A DNA stretch of 64,000 bases from an uncultured Candidatus Poseidoniales archaeon (lineage in GTDB: Archaea; Thermoplasmatota; Poseidoniia; Poseidoniales; Thalassarchaeaceae). Made by a program: the position numbers and the translations under genes. This document shows positions 25,356-34,384 of this stretch, in pieces; position 1 is the stretch's first letter; each line of letters opens with the position of its first letter. The stretch covers positions 41,997-105,996 of the forward strand of contig CACOAW010000005.1 in assembly GCA_902625325.1 (NCBI GenBank), read 5' to 3'. The notes beneath the pieces are model-generated. The model was given only the letters and a program-made list of their open reading frames with translations. It ran no database searches and was not told the DNA's origin.

Positions 25356-27677
25356 ATGGGCTTAGTGACCCCTTCCAGGATAGATTCCCTTGGTTTAGTT
25401 TCAATATTCGTACTCGGTGCTTCTCTCTACGCGGGTTTTTTTCTCCATGATGAAAGGGTAGAGTTCGACGTAGATGGTAGGGAGATAGTAGCCGACGCAG
25501 GCAACATCAGCAGCTTCGGACCGAGAGTCTCGGGTTCCCCGGCGGAGGCGGACGCTTCGACTATGATTGCTGAGATGTTTGTGGAGGCGGGTTTGGCGGA
25601 TGTTGAAGTCACTGAGTTCGAGATACCAGGTTCCTGGATACAACAACCGGAGGATGGAGAAGAGGGGATTCACATGCATGCTCAGATAGAGCAGGGGGCT
25701 CAGAATATACCCGGTTTCCCGGACGGGACTGCTGGTTCAGGGCGTGTGCAACTCTCCTCCACAGGAGATTTGGATCACATGAGTGCCTTCACCTTCCTCG
25801 GTTACTCGGGCGGAGCTCACAAGCACGACAGTGAGTTGGCAGATTTGGGCACCGGTACGGCTGAGGAGTTCTCGAATGCAGGAGACATCTTGGATAAAGC
25901 AATTTTAGTCAAACATGATTCACAGACCACTGGTAGGCTCCTATCGGACTACTACAAAGACGCAATTGAGGCAGGAGCCTCTGTCCTGATGATTTACGAA
26001 GATGGACTGGAGAATACATATTTTGAACCGGTCGTGGTAATACGCGATGACGGACAGATCGTTCCATTTCCCGTCGCATACCCAGAATTAGATTTGATAC
26101 CATATATTTTCATCACTCAAAGCACTGCTGATATTTTTATCGATTTCATAGAAGAGGCTGATTCAGACAGCACGAAATACGCCATCCTCGATGGAAACTG
26201 GGCAGCAGCACAGACCGGTCCAAGGGTAGTCAGCGTGGTGACTGGCGAGTTACCCGGAAAATCCTCCTCGACGGTCATGATTGGTTCTCATCATGATACT
26301 GCTTACTTCAGTGAAGGTCAACCAACTGAATCTTTGGGTGTTGCTCAGATTATCGAGATAGCCAGAGAGCTTGGTTCGCATGAACTAGAACATACCGTTA
26401 GGTTCGCCTCATGGGGAGGGGAGGAACTCGGGTTACTGAGCAGTCAGGCGTACGCGGACCAGCTGCAAGACAAATCAGAGATAGAGTTGTACATAAATTT
26501 GGACTCAGCGGTCCTGAGCGAGAGTCTTGGATTTAATTCGATAACGATAGAGGCATCTAGTGGGCAACTAGCCGAGAAAGCCAAGTCATCTGCCAGTAGG
26601 TCTCTGGAGGGGCACTCCAGTTATTCGGCTCTGGTCATCGCCAATGAGGGTCCGGACTCGATAATTCACGGTTGCAGCAGCCATAGGAGCTTCAATTTGA
26701 TTGGTTCCCAGAGTATCGGAATAGGCCCGCAGAGAGATCTCCCCACATCTAGCGAGATATGGCCTATGTGCGCTCACTATCGAGAGTATCAGCCTCCAGA
26801 TATTCAAGCAGGAGGGCTCGACGAGGCAGGCGCGGCATTGGTCCCCGACCTCGTGCTGAACATAATGGAGTCATATGGGGCGATAGGAAACGACGGGCCG
26901 TTGATAAAATTGGATGGTCTTGAGGGAAGTTCGGAAAATTGGGTTTTCCCGTTCACAATAGCGCTTTTGGCTGGGCTAGCTACCGGTCTTGGCGGATTGA
27001 TAGTTTTGTTTATCAGGGAAATCAGTCGGGAATTAATGGCATTCATGCTGGGTATGGCAGCGGGAGTTATGCTCCTAATTTCGATCCTAGATCTTCTGAT
27101 AGGGCAGGCCTCGGAATTTGGTTATTTCCCAGTCATAACCTCATTCGTGATTGGGGGCTTGCTGATTCTCTTAATCGGTAAAGTTGTGGTCAAGAGAGGA
27201 GAGGAGGATTTGATGACAGAGGAGAATAAGCTTTACTTTTCGGGAATTTTCACAGCCATCGCTTTGGGGATACACAATTTCCCGGAAGGATTGGCCATAG
27301 GTGTCGCAGTCCTGGAATCCGCCCAATACGGGGTTGTTCTCATGATTGCGATAGGACTACACAACATTCCAGAGGGCATCGCAGTCGCAGCTCCAATCAA
27401 GGCTGGCGGGGGAGGAAAAATCAAAACAATACTGATACCCATGGCAACTGGGCTCACGGAACCTCTCGGGGCCTTATTCGCTCTACTTATTCTGGGCTCG
27501 TTTTTGACCCCGTTGATGGTGGGCCTGTCACTAGCCTTTGTAGGGGGCATAATGGCAGTAATCAGCTTCACAGAAATTATCCCTCAGGCGATTAATCAGG
27601 ACAGGACTCGATACATGTTGGTGGGTATACTCTTTGGTGCAGCAGTAATGCAGCTGAGCTTAATCCTGCTTGAATAA
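25356..27677 (+). CDS. Fusion: M28-type peptidase domain plus ZIP metal transporter
   Basis: A 773-residue protein in one open frame. A helix at 10-30 puts residues 31-525 outside. That part is a peptidase M28 (aminopeptidase Y/Q) fold with an inserted PA-like domain around 110-275. Metal ligands seen: His about 312 (GSHHDT), Glu about 356-357 (WGGEELG), Asp about 383 (NLDSAV) and His about 443 (SSHRSF); the bridging Asp expected in a GAxDN motif is Thr/Glu (PTESLGVA). Residues 530-773 form a complete ZIP transporter with IHNFPEG near 639 and LHNIPEG near 668 in the metal path. The M28 half may sense or deliver zinc rather than cleave peptides. Confidence 0.85.
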   Translation: MGLVTPSRIDSLGLVSIFVLGASLYAGFFLHDERVEFDVDGREIVADAGNISSFGPRVSGSPAEADASTMIAEMFVEAGLADVEVTEFEIPGSWIQQPEDGEEGIHMHAQIEQGAQNIPGFPDGTAGSGRVQLSSTGDLDHMSAFTFLGYSGGAHKHDSELADLGTGTAEEFSNAGDILDKAILVKHDSQTTGRLLSDYYKDAIEAGASVLMIYEDGLENTYFEPVVVIRDDGQIVPFPVAYPELDLIPYIFITQSTADIFIDFIEEADSDSTKYAILDGNWAAAQTGPRVVSVVTGELPGKSSSTVMIGSHHDTAYFSEGQPTESLGVAQIIEIARELGSHELEHTVRFASWGGEELGLLSSQAYADQLQDKSEIELYINLDSAVLSESLGFNSITIEASSGQLAEKAKSSASRSLEGHSSYSALVIANEGPDSIIHGCSSHRSFNLIGSQSIGIGPQRDLPTSSEIWPMCAHYREYQPPDIQAGGLDEAGAALVPDLVLNIMESYGAIGNDGPLIKLDGLEGSSENWVFPFTIALLAGLATGLGGLIVLFIREISRELMAFMLGMAAGVMLLISILDLLIGQASEFGYFPVITSFVIGGLLILLIGKVVVKRGEEDLMTEENKLYFSGIFTAIALGIHNFPEGLAIGVAVLESAQYGVVLMIAIGLHNIPEGIAVAAPIKAGGGGKIKTILIPMATGLTEPLGALFALLILGSFLTPLMVGLSLAFVGGIMAVISFTEIIPQAINQDRTRYMLVGILFGAAVMQLSLILLE

Positions 27678-27793
27678 GGGCTCCAATACCCTCTTTGACT
27701 TATGCAGGCATCACGTTCCCTAGCGTACCTTGTTTGATTCAGTCCGTCGGTGAGTGTGCGTTTCCCGAATTGAAATGGTTAACTCAGTACATC

Positions 27794-28516
27794 CTATTTG
27801 TCATTGGTCATTAATTTGGGTTTCAATAACATTCCCAACGAAAGTAGGATCAAAGTTGGTATGAAAAATATTATTCCATAAATTCCTGTGACACAAAAAG
27901 GCACAGATGCAACAATTCCTATTCGATACAAGGATTTTTTTTCAGGCGATGTGTTGTTGGCCTCGTTCAAAAAAGTAAGGGCTAATGGCGGGAAAATAGA
28001 TAGCCACATAATCGAAGTAAAAAGACCGCTGCTCCAAAACCAAGGATCCCCATGTATGTGTAGAAAAATAATCCAGATTACACATGCCATGGCATACGAT
28101 GCGGTGAATGGAATGGATTTCTCGATCATCCCACCCTGCAGCAAAAAATTGTGGCCCAAGAAGATCAAGTAAACGGGCGAAAGAATCACCCAAGCCCAGA
28201 ATAGATCATCGTCACCTGTTGTGAACATCATTGACCAAACTATCGTCATGATGATTGACATTCCGGCAAGCGCTGTCGGAAGCCTCTCTGCAGAGGCGGG
28301 GGAGGGTTCATGATCGGTAGTATGGTGAGTTCTTTCTGTCGTTGAAACCTGCCAAAACCTCCAAGCTCCGAAAGAAAAGAGTGAACCCCCGATGATCAGC
28401 ACACGCCCAAATGCATCGGTCGCTGGGTTCAATGCCTGTTGAATCCCAAACAGTGTCATTGAGACGCCCAACAACGCTAAGAAACCGTAATTGAGATTAT
28501 TCCGCCATTCCTCCAT
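27794..28516 (-). CDS. Six-helix membrane protein, paralogue A of an inverted pair
   Basis: A 240-residue membrane protein. Its first 88 residues after MEE are identical, base for base, to those of the gene at 31251-31856. After GMSI the two diverge completely; here the rest is about four more helices (including FLGHNFLLQGG and IYGIIFFIPTLILLSLGMLL) and a short basic end. I do not recognise the family. It faces away from the intervening two-gene unit. Confidence 0.65.
   Translation of the reverse strand: MEEWRNNLNYGFLALLGVSMTLFGIQQALNPATDAFGRVLIIGGSLFSFGAWRFWQVSTTERTHHTTDHEPSPASAERLPTALAGMSIIMTIVWSMMFTTGDDDLFWAWVILSPVYLIFLGHNFLLQGGMIEKSIPFTASYAMACVIWIIFLHIHGDPWFWSSGLFTSIMWLSIFPPLALTFLNEANNTSPEKKSLYRIGIVASVPFCVTGIYGIIFFIPTLILLSLGMLLKPKLMTNDK
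28252..28508 (-). repeat. 257-bp perfect inverted repeat, left copy
   Basis: Reverse complement of 31298-31554 with no mismatch that I can find. It covers the 5' part of gene 27794-28516, starting exactly at the first shared Trp codon. The enclosed DNA is 2,789 bp. Confidence 0.95.
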
Positions 28517-28687
28517 ATTGCCTAGGTCGATAGTGCCCCTCTATGATGTATGCCCAATGATGAGGCCCTAGATTGTGGGGGCAAAAGCAAGGGTAACCAT
28601 TGAATTGTGTGCTAATCATAGAGCCCTGGTTTACAACAAATCTCAGGGAGAGAACTCATATCTTGATGGGGCGGGGGATTACCATCC

Positions 28688-29266
28688 ATGGAAGAAGGAC
28701 CATTGTGGCCCCCGTTCGAGGGCACCATCCCATCACTCTCTCACAAGAGGCTGATAGCTTACTCCGTGGGCCCCCAGAACGTCGATCTGAGCTTCAAAAA
28801 GAGATTGGCCCATGAGAACGGCTGGGATCTGGCGATGGCCGAGAGAGCTTTCCAAGAATACAAGAGGTTCGCGTACATGTGCGTACACAGCGAAAATCCC
28901 TGCACGCCCTCGGTGGAGGTGGACCAGGTCTGGCACCTCCACATGACATACACAAGGGACTACTGGGGCAGGTTCTGCCCGGAGGTACTGGGTTACGAGC
29001 TGCACCATGGCCCTACCGAAGGAGGCAAGGCAGAGGATGAGAAGTACCTGGAGCAATACGAGCGTACCCTACTCTACTACCGGGAGGTCTTCGGTAGGGC
29101 GCCTCCTGAGGACCTATGGCCATCCCCGGAGGTCAGGTTCTCGTCATTCCCCCACCTAAGGTGGGTCGATCTCTCCAAGAACTCCATAACCCCGAGGAGC
29201 AGGATACTAATCGGGATTGGAGCCGTCGCTGTGGTTTCATTTATCATGGGATGGCTGTTGACATAG
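28688..29266 (+). CDS. GRDP-like (DUF1399) protein with C-terminal membrane anchor
   Basis: A 192-residue protein. The conserved core VDQVWHLHMTYTRDYW near residue 77 and a following FCPEVLGYELHH are the signature of glycine-rich-domain-containing-protein-like (DUF1399) proteins. The final 25 residues form one membrane helix (ILIGIGAVAVVSFIMGWLL). In bacteria, GRDP-like genes often precede a TIGR04222/TPM-type membrane protein with a Gly/Cys tail, and the same pair occurs here with a 4-bp gap. Function unknown. Confidence 0.75.
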   Translation: MEEGPLWPPFEGTIPSLSHKRLIAYSVGPQNVDLSFKKRLAHENGWDLAMAERAFQEYKRFAYMCVHSENPCTPSVEVDQVWHLHMTYTRDYWGRFCPEVLGYELHHGPTEGGKAEDEKYLEQYERTLLYYREVFGRAPPEDLWPSPEVRFSSFPHLRWVDLSKNSITPRSRILIGIGAVAVVSFIMGWLLT

Positions 29267-29270
29267 TCGG

Positions 29271-31094
29271 ATGAGGGCCGTTGTCATTCAACTCAGTCTG
29301 CTAGTCCTCCTCTCCTCCTCCATCGCCATTGGCGAGCACAGCCCAGAAGGTGCCGGGACGGTGCCATTGATGCCGGACCCCCCCGAGGGCGAGTGGTACG
29401 TCCATGACATGGCTGGCGTGATATCCGAGCAGACCGAGGCCGAGTACGAGAATGAGTTATCGAGGATTAACGACGAGAGGGGCGTCCTGGTCAGGCTGGT
29501 GACGGTGAGCAGCATGAAACAGGCCAGCAACGGAATCTGCATGGGCGTCTCCTACAACTTCTGCTGGGACACGGAGTACTTCTCCGAAGACAATGGCTAC
29601 GCGAGGCAAATGTTCAGGCACTTCGGAATGGAAGGCGGGGACCAGCCGAGCATGCTGATAGCCCTCTCTACCGAGGACCGCCAGTTCAAGTTCGTGATGC
29701 CGGGCCTGTCGAAGACGACCCAGCGAGTCTCCCAGGGAGTCTTCGAAGATGGGTCATACAGGCTCAGCGAAGCCGCGGACATGTACGACCGCGATGATTA
29801 CATCTTTGAGTGGGACGGTTGGCAACGGTACCCCGGTGAGTGCGTCTGGGAGGGGGCCGGCGCGGAGTGGGTCAACAACTCGTGGCACTGCTACATGGAG
29901 ACCGATATGGACGGCTATCCATATTGGGACGTAAATTGGTACTTGTGCGAGAGCCACAATGACAACTGGTGGTGCACCGACGAGTACGGCCAGGACCCTG
30001 CCCACGGTGACTCAGAGAATGCTAGCCTGATGGCTCCGCCGCCCGAACCAGAGGGGCACGACTACTCCCGGGGCAACCTGTGGGAGGAGGCCCTCTCCTA
30101 CTACGTGTACGAGTCAGGCAAGCTTGTCTCCATAGAGCCGTGGGCGCTTTCCGTGCACTTGGCCGTCTACGCCATCGGGGCGCTCGGGCTGATCGCCCTA
30201 ATCTGGACATTGGGAAGTAACTTCCTCGAGGTATCCAGACAAAGGGAGTATGACCTCGCGAGGGAGCGACTGACCTACGCCTACGCCAGGAGGAGGGCGG
30301 ACCTGTCCCTCAAGAGCCTGAAGGGAGACGAGGACGGGACGGTCTTCGAGACCATGGCAGACCAGATAGAGTCCCTCTCCATCGAGCTGAGGAAGGACCC
30401 CGAGGAGATTCTCGGTTTACTGCTTTCAGATAAAGACGACCATGATCGAGACCGGGACCTTGAGAAGATCTGCGCAGAGCTCAACAAGAGGGCCGACGAC
30501 GCAGGGGTGTCCGGTCAGGTCACCATCCCCGACGTGGACATGACCTGGGAGGTAGGCATGCTCAAGGAGGCAGGAGACAGGTGGGACAGGGTGAACAGGG
30601 TGGCAGTGCCCCTAGGCCTGGCCGTGCTGGCTACAGGCTTGTACCTCGGCCTCGGACTGAATGCGGGCGGACCCTTCTCCCTCGGCGAATGGGCCTTTGA
30701 AAACCCAGGATACCTATTCGAAGGTGGCGGATTCGGCACCATTTTGATGATTACAGCCATCTTCCCGTTCGCCGCGATGGTGCAGGGTCTGATGGACAGC
30801 GACGAGCTCGTCCGCGCCGTCGCCCCTCCCAGGAACCCCCTTCTCCCGATACGGAGGCCTTCCCCGAGTCTCAGGGTTGCCGACACTCACAACATGGTTA
30901 TCCCTGCCTCATTGGCCGGGGCCTTCGTCTCCTCACGCTACTTGGTCAGAAGCGCTGGGTTCGACGAGCACGGCAACGAGATCTACGAGACTGAGAGGAG
31001 CCACAGCGGTGGCGGTGGCGGAAGCGACGGTGGCGGTGGCTGCGGTGGCGGTGGCTGCGGTGGCGGTGGCTGCGGTGGCGGAGGCGGATTCTGA
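29271..31094 (+). CDS. TPM-domain membrane protein with Gly/Cys-rich tail
   Basis: A 607-residue protein. A signal peptide (VVIQLSLLVLLSSSIAIG) is followed by a TPM domain (VHDMAGVISEQTEAEYENEL, then RGVLVRLVTVSS) that holds a large Trp/Asp/Cys insertion. Further helices lie near 295-315, 445-465 and 490-510, with a coiled, charged cytosolic segment between them. The C-terminus is GGGGS followed by repeated CGGGG units, a tail typical of TIGR04222-type proteins. It is co-transcribed with the GRDP-like gene. The role may be membrane stress or protein quality control, but that is speculative. Confidence 0.75.
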   Translation: MRAVVIQLSLLVLLSSSIAIGEHSPEGAGTVPLMPDPPEGEWYVHDMAGVISEQTEAEYENELSRINDERGVLVRLVTVSSMKQASNGICMGVSYNFCWDTEYFSEDNGYARQMFRHFGMEGGDQPSMLIALSTEDRQFKFVMPGLSKTTQRVSQGVFEDGSYRLSEAADMYDRDDYIFEWDGWQRYPGECVWEGAGAEWVNNSWHCYMETDMDGYPYWDVNWYLCESHNDNWWCTDEYGQDPAHGDSENASLMAPPPEPEGHDYSRGNLWEEALSYYVYESGKLVSIEPWALSVHLAVYAIGALGLIALIWTLGSNFLEVSRQREYDLARERLTYAYARRRADLSLKSLKGDEDGTVFETMADQIESLSIELRKDPEEILGLLLSDKDDHDRDRDLEKICAELNKRADDAGVSGQVTIPDVDMTWEVGMLKEAGDRWDRVNRVAVPLGLAVLATGLYLGLGLNAGGPFSLGEWAFENPGYLFEGGGFGTILMITAIFPFAAMVQGLMDSDELVRAVAPPRNPLLPIRRPSPSLRVADTHNMVIPASLAGAFVSSRYLVRSAGFDEHGNEIYETERSHSGGGGGSDGGGGCGGGGCGGGGCGGGGGF

Positions 31095-31250
31095 ATCGGG
31101 CAATATGGCGAGGATGATTAGTCGTTAGAATCGATAGAATGAATGACAATTGCATAACCAAGGAAGTAGGCTTCTGACGTATCGCAAAGGGGTCATTGGT
31201 TAGACGCTGTATTGTCAAAATGAGGTAGGTTAAACCCCCAATCGATTGAA

Positions 31251-31856
31251 GTGATAATAGCCTTTAGAAATGCCATGGCCATTGTTCAAACATTTTCATG
31301 GCGGAATAATCTCAATTACGGTTTCTTAGCGTTGTTGGGCGTCTCAATGACACTGTTTGGGATTCAACAGGCATTGAACCCAGCGACCGATGCATTTGGG
31401 CGTGTGCTGATCATCGGGGGTTCACTCTTTTCTTTCGGAGCTTGGAGGTTTTGGCAGGTTTCAACGACAGAAAGAACTCACCATACTACCGATCATGAAC
31501 CCTCCCCCGCCTCTGCAGAGAGGCTTCCGACAGCGCTTGCCGGAATGTCAATCAGGGATGGTTTCTACCTCCCTTTGAAGATTTACGCACCGCTTTCGAT
31601 TATATCCTACTTCAATGAGGTGCAGAATGGTTGCTTCGATCCTTTTACAAATAGTTGCCCACAACCGCCTTCATACTATTATTTGCCTCTGATTGCTGCT
31701 CTTATCCTTGCCCTGACTCTTCTGGCAAACGCCTGGAGGCTTAGGAGTCATGAGAGAGATTTTTCCAAGGGTTTAGCCTTAGGAACAGTCGTTGGTGCTT
31801 TCATCTTCTTCATATTCATGATGGGTGGTTTCTGGGGTTGGGATCTCTTCATTTAG
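31251..31856 (+). CDS. Membrane protein, paralogue B of an inverted pair
   Basis: A 201-residue membrane protein starting at GTG 31251 or ATG 31275. It shares WRNNLNYGFLALLGVSMTLF and everything up to GMSI with the gene at 27794-28516, identical in DNA. The rest is unrelated: a CFDPFTNSCPQP loop and two or three helices (LPLIAALILALTLLANAW, LGTVVGAFIFFIFMMGG). The abrupt change from perfect identity to no similarity marks a recent recombination or conversion event. Confidence 0.65.
   Translation: MIIAFRNAMAIVQTFSWRNNLNYGFLALLGVSMTLFGIQQALNPATDAFGRVLIIGGSLFSFGAWRFWQVSTTERTHHTTDHEPSPASAERLPTALAGMSIRDGFYLPLKIYAPLSIISYFNEVQNGCFDPFTNSCPQPPSYYYLPLIAALILALTLLANAWRLRSHERDFSKGLALGTVVGAFIFFIFMMGGFWGWDLFI
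31298..31554 (+). repeat. 257-bp perfect inverted repeat, right copy
   Basis: Partner of 28252-28508 in opposite orientation. Both copies enter their genes in the same reading frame, so inversion of the enclosed segment would keep both genes open while swapping their start codons and promoters. Confidence 0.95.
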
Positions 31857-31917
31857 CGACCCTGGATTACGGAGGAACCAAGCGCCCCATCATTACACAT
31901 GGGTACGCTTTGTTTGG

Positions 31918-32364
31918 CTATTCCCTCACGTATAACTTGTAATCTCGAATATGTTTCAGTTGGTGTAGAATTCGTTTAAATTCCAATGAAAGTATCATCC
32001 AAGAGACCATTCCCAATCTACTAATCAGTAGGTTTACCGAACTCAAAATTCCCGGAGTTGTCGATCTTTCAAAACCCGCCTTTTCTAGCACAGACTGGAG
32101 TCTAGCGTCTCGTGTGTATGCGAAAAGCCGTCCATTGCCGCATTTTTCTAACAATTTATGTGATATTCCTTCACCTCTATGAGCTGGGTCTACTACCAGA
32201 CAATTGATTTCAGAGCCTCTCCACCTATTTGTTCTAGTTGCATGAGCAACTGGATTGTCGCCGTCATAGATAATTATGCTTTTTCCGGATATTCTTGCTA
32301 AAGACGGGGGCCTTAGATCCAACTCCTGGCGGAACATATCTTTCAACCAAAAAATGGCGTCCAT
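31918..32364 (-). CDS. GNAT-family N-acetyltransferase
   Basis: A 148-residue protein with the acetyl-CoA loop VVDPAHRGEGISHKLLE (V-x-P-x-x-R-G-x-G-x-x) near residue 57, then YTRDARLQSVLEKAGFERS, the usual late helix and strand of GNAT folds. The acyl acceptor is unknown. It lies alone between intergenic repeats. Confidence 0.8.
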   Translation of the reverse strand: MDAIFWLKDMFRQELDLRPPSLARISGKSIIIYDGDNPVAHATRTNRWRGSEINCLVVDPAHRGEGISHKLLEKCGNGRLFAYTRDARLQSVLEKAGFERSTTPGILSSVNLLISRLGMVSWMILSLEFKRILHQLKHIRDYKLYVRE

Positions 32365-32404
32365 TCTAACTCCCCCGCATCCCGTAACATAGCCCCCTTC
32401 ATGA

Positions 32405-32585
32405 TGTATGCGTCATTCAGGGTAGGGAATATGATGCCCCCGAGTACCACGGTTGCTTTGTGACGTATCCATAATCCAGGGGTCTACCTTCAGACCCATT
32501 GTGGTGGGCTCTGCCATTGAGGGGACCCGATGACCCTCGATGATGCCGGTGTATTCACGTTACCCTGAATTACGCATACATCATA
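32405..32585 (+). repeat. Dispersed intergenic repeat family A, copy 1
   Basis: About 180 bp running from a GGGTAGGGAATATGATGCCC left end, through CGGTTGCTTTGTGACGTAT and a CAGACCCATTGTGGTGGGC hairpin-like stretch, to CCCTCGATGATGCCGGTG and CACGTTACCC. It is similar over its full length to the copy at 48328-48512 and, in inverse orientation, to those at 38998-39146 and 47100-47243. It fills the spacer before the M23 peptidase gene. Confidence 0.8.
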
Positions 32586-32608
32586 GAGCGGGCCCATTAC
32601 CCCCCTAC

Positions 32609-34180
32609 ATGAGAAACAAGCCAATTCTGATTGCGATAGTAATGGTGTCTTCGTCGCTGGCCGGCTGCACAAGCGACAACTCCGAGAAGGATCTAAACGC
32701 GAGATACCAGGAGGGTTATGACGCCGGTTATGGGGATGCATACGACGCATCCTATGACGGCGTGGCCCAGCACCACTACAACGAGGGGTGGGATGACGGA
32801 TGGGGGATAGCCAACTCCGACTCCCAGACCGAAATCATGGAGCTTCGGGCTGAAATCATGGAGATGCAGGTACTTGCATCCAGCCTTAACGAGACTATCC
32901 TATCACTGCAAGATACAAACTCCGACTCCCAGGCTGAAATCATGGAGATGCAGGTACTTGCATCCAACCTCAACCAAACAATTCAAACACTGCTAGATGA
33001 AATTGACGCTGGTTTTGACGGTGCTGCCCAGCACCACTACAACGAGGGGTGGGACGATGGATGGGAGATAGCCAACTCCGACTCCCAGGCTGAAATCATG
33101 GAGCTTCAGACTGAAATCATGGAGCTTCAGGAACTGGCCTCCGGTCTGAACCAGACGATTCAATCACTGCTAGGAGAAATTAACGATCTGCAGGGACTAA
33201 CGACTAGCCTGAATGGAACAATTCAAAGCCTGCAAAACCAATTGAATGCGGCACTTATCGATTGCGGAATCGGCACAACTCTCTCGAACTTAGTTTGTGT
33301 GAGTGACAGCGTAGTTTGGGGGAGGCTTCCTTTCGAGCAAGGCACTAACCTCACCATTAACCAGGCTTTCATGGGTGGATTCACTCACCATGGAGATGGG
33401 ATGTATGCAGTAGACTTCAGTATGGATGAGGGGACCCCAGTCGTGAGTTTCAAACCCGGAGTTATCATGGACATAAAGGAGGATTCAGATACCAACTGCA
33501 TAGATGATGGAATAGAGTTAGAGGATTGTACCCACGCTAACTTTGTGAAGATAGATCATGGTGACTTCACATTCTCTACCTATCACCATCTCAAGCAGTG
33601 GTCCGTAGAAGTCGAAGTCGGAGAAATTGTAGGGTGGGGGCACCAGATAGGAAAGGTAGGAAACACCGGCTACAGTACCGGTCCGCATCTCCACTTCGAA
33701 GTCTTCAGCGGTTTTGCACTTGGGAACTCCAAGATCCCCCTCTTCGAGGAATTGGTCGGGATTTCCAACGGAATAGCATTCTCCGGACTGGAAGTTGTAT
33801 CAAACAACTCGAACACATCTTCAACCACACAAATAGCCCCATCCAATTGCCCCTCCGAAGCCTTCCTTTTCAGGGGTTTAGTGATCTCAAGTGAAATTCC
33901 GTGCTCTATGGCGGAGTATGATGTCCAATACAATTTGACCGGACACGTAATTTCTCCTGGAATGGACCTGCAAGTTGCTCAATATGTTCAGAATTCAGAG
34001 GGGAACTACTGGGCATACGATTGCATCGACACGGACAGCAATGGAAACTTCTCAACAGTCTTGGAGTGGGAGTCTACATTCCATAACGAAACTAGCTTCC
34101 TGATGATTTCAGTAACTCCAGATGATGATTGCCAGGCCTATGACGGATGGTGGACTAGCGTAGTGATTGAGTTAGTCTAG
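32609..34180 (+). CDS. Lipoprotein with coiled-coil repeats and M23 (LytM) peptidase domain
   Basis: About 523 residues. The signal peptide ends in the lipobox SLAGC, so the protein is probably lipid-anchored outside. Residues 25-215 hold duplicated blocks (HHYNEGWDDGW then SDSQ and heptads EIMELQTEIMEL), also duplicated in DNA at about 32757-32846 and 33016-33105. An M23 domain follows: HGDGMYAVDFSMDEGTPV, FSTYHHLKQW and GPHLHFEV retain the zinc and catalytic residues. A C-terminal beta domain with NITS-like repeats ends the protein. M23 enzymes normally cut peptidoglycan cross-links, which archaea lack. Confidence 0.82.
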   Translation: MRNKPILIAIVMVSSSLAGCTSDNSEKDLNARYQEGYDAGYGDAYDASYDGVAQHHYNEGWDDGWGIANSDSQTEIMELRAEIMEMQVLASSLNETILSLQDTNSDSQAEIMEMQVLASNLNQTIQTLLDEIDAGFDGAAQHHYNEGWDDGWEIANSDSQAEIMELQTEIMELQELASGLNQTIQSLLGEINDLQGLTTSLNGTIQSLQNQLNAALIDCGIGTTLSNLVCVSDSVVWGRLPFEQGTNLTINQAFMGGFTHHGDGMYAVDFSMDEGTPVVSFKPGVIMDIKEDSDTNCIDDGIELEDCTHANFVKIDHGDFTFSTYHHLKQWSVEVEVGEIVGWGHQIGKVGNTGYSTGPHLHFEVFSGFALGNSKIPLFEELVGISNGIAFSGLEVVSNNSNTSSTTQIAPSNCPSEAFLFRGLVISSEIPCSMAEYDVQYNLTGHVISPGMDLQVAQYVQNSEGNYWAYDCIDTDSNGNFSTVLEWESTFHNETSFLMISVTPDDDCQAYDGWWTSVVIELV

Positions 34181-34384
34181 GCATCATTTAGGGTACCCAG
34201 TGATACAGATACGAATCACAGGGGTACCCAGCCAACCCTATGTTTCAGATGCGGGTCAATGGGTACGGAGATCATCGACACTAGTTGCTTGGGTTTTCAC
34301 ATAGACGGAATACACCAGTATTGATGGATTGGGACTATCTTACGGATTAGTTGAATTAATCAATCCATACCTTCTGGTAAATTT

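Noticed and set aside
31008-31092. GGTGGC tandem repeats as a microsatellite or CRISPR-like array
   Set aside because: They lie in frame and encode the Gly/Cys tail of the TPM protein, and there are no unique spacers.
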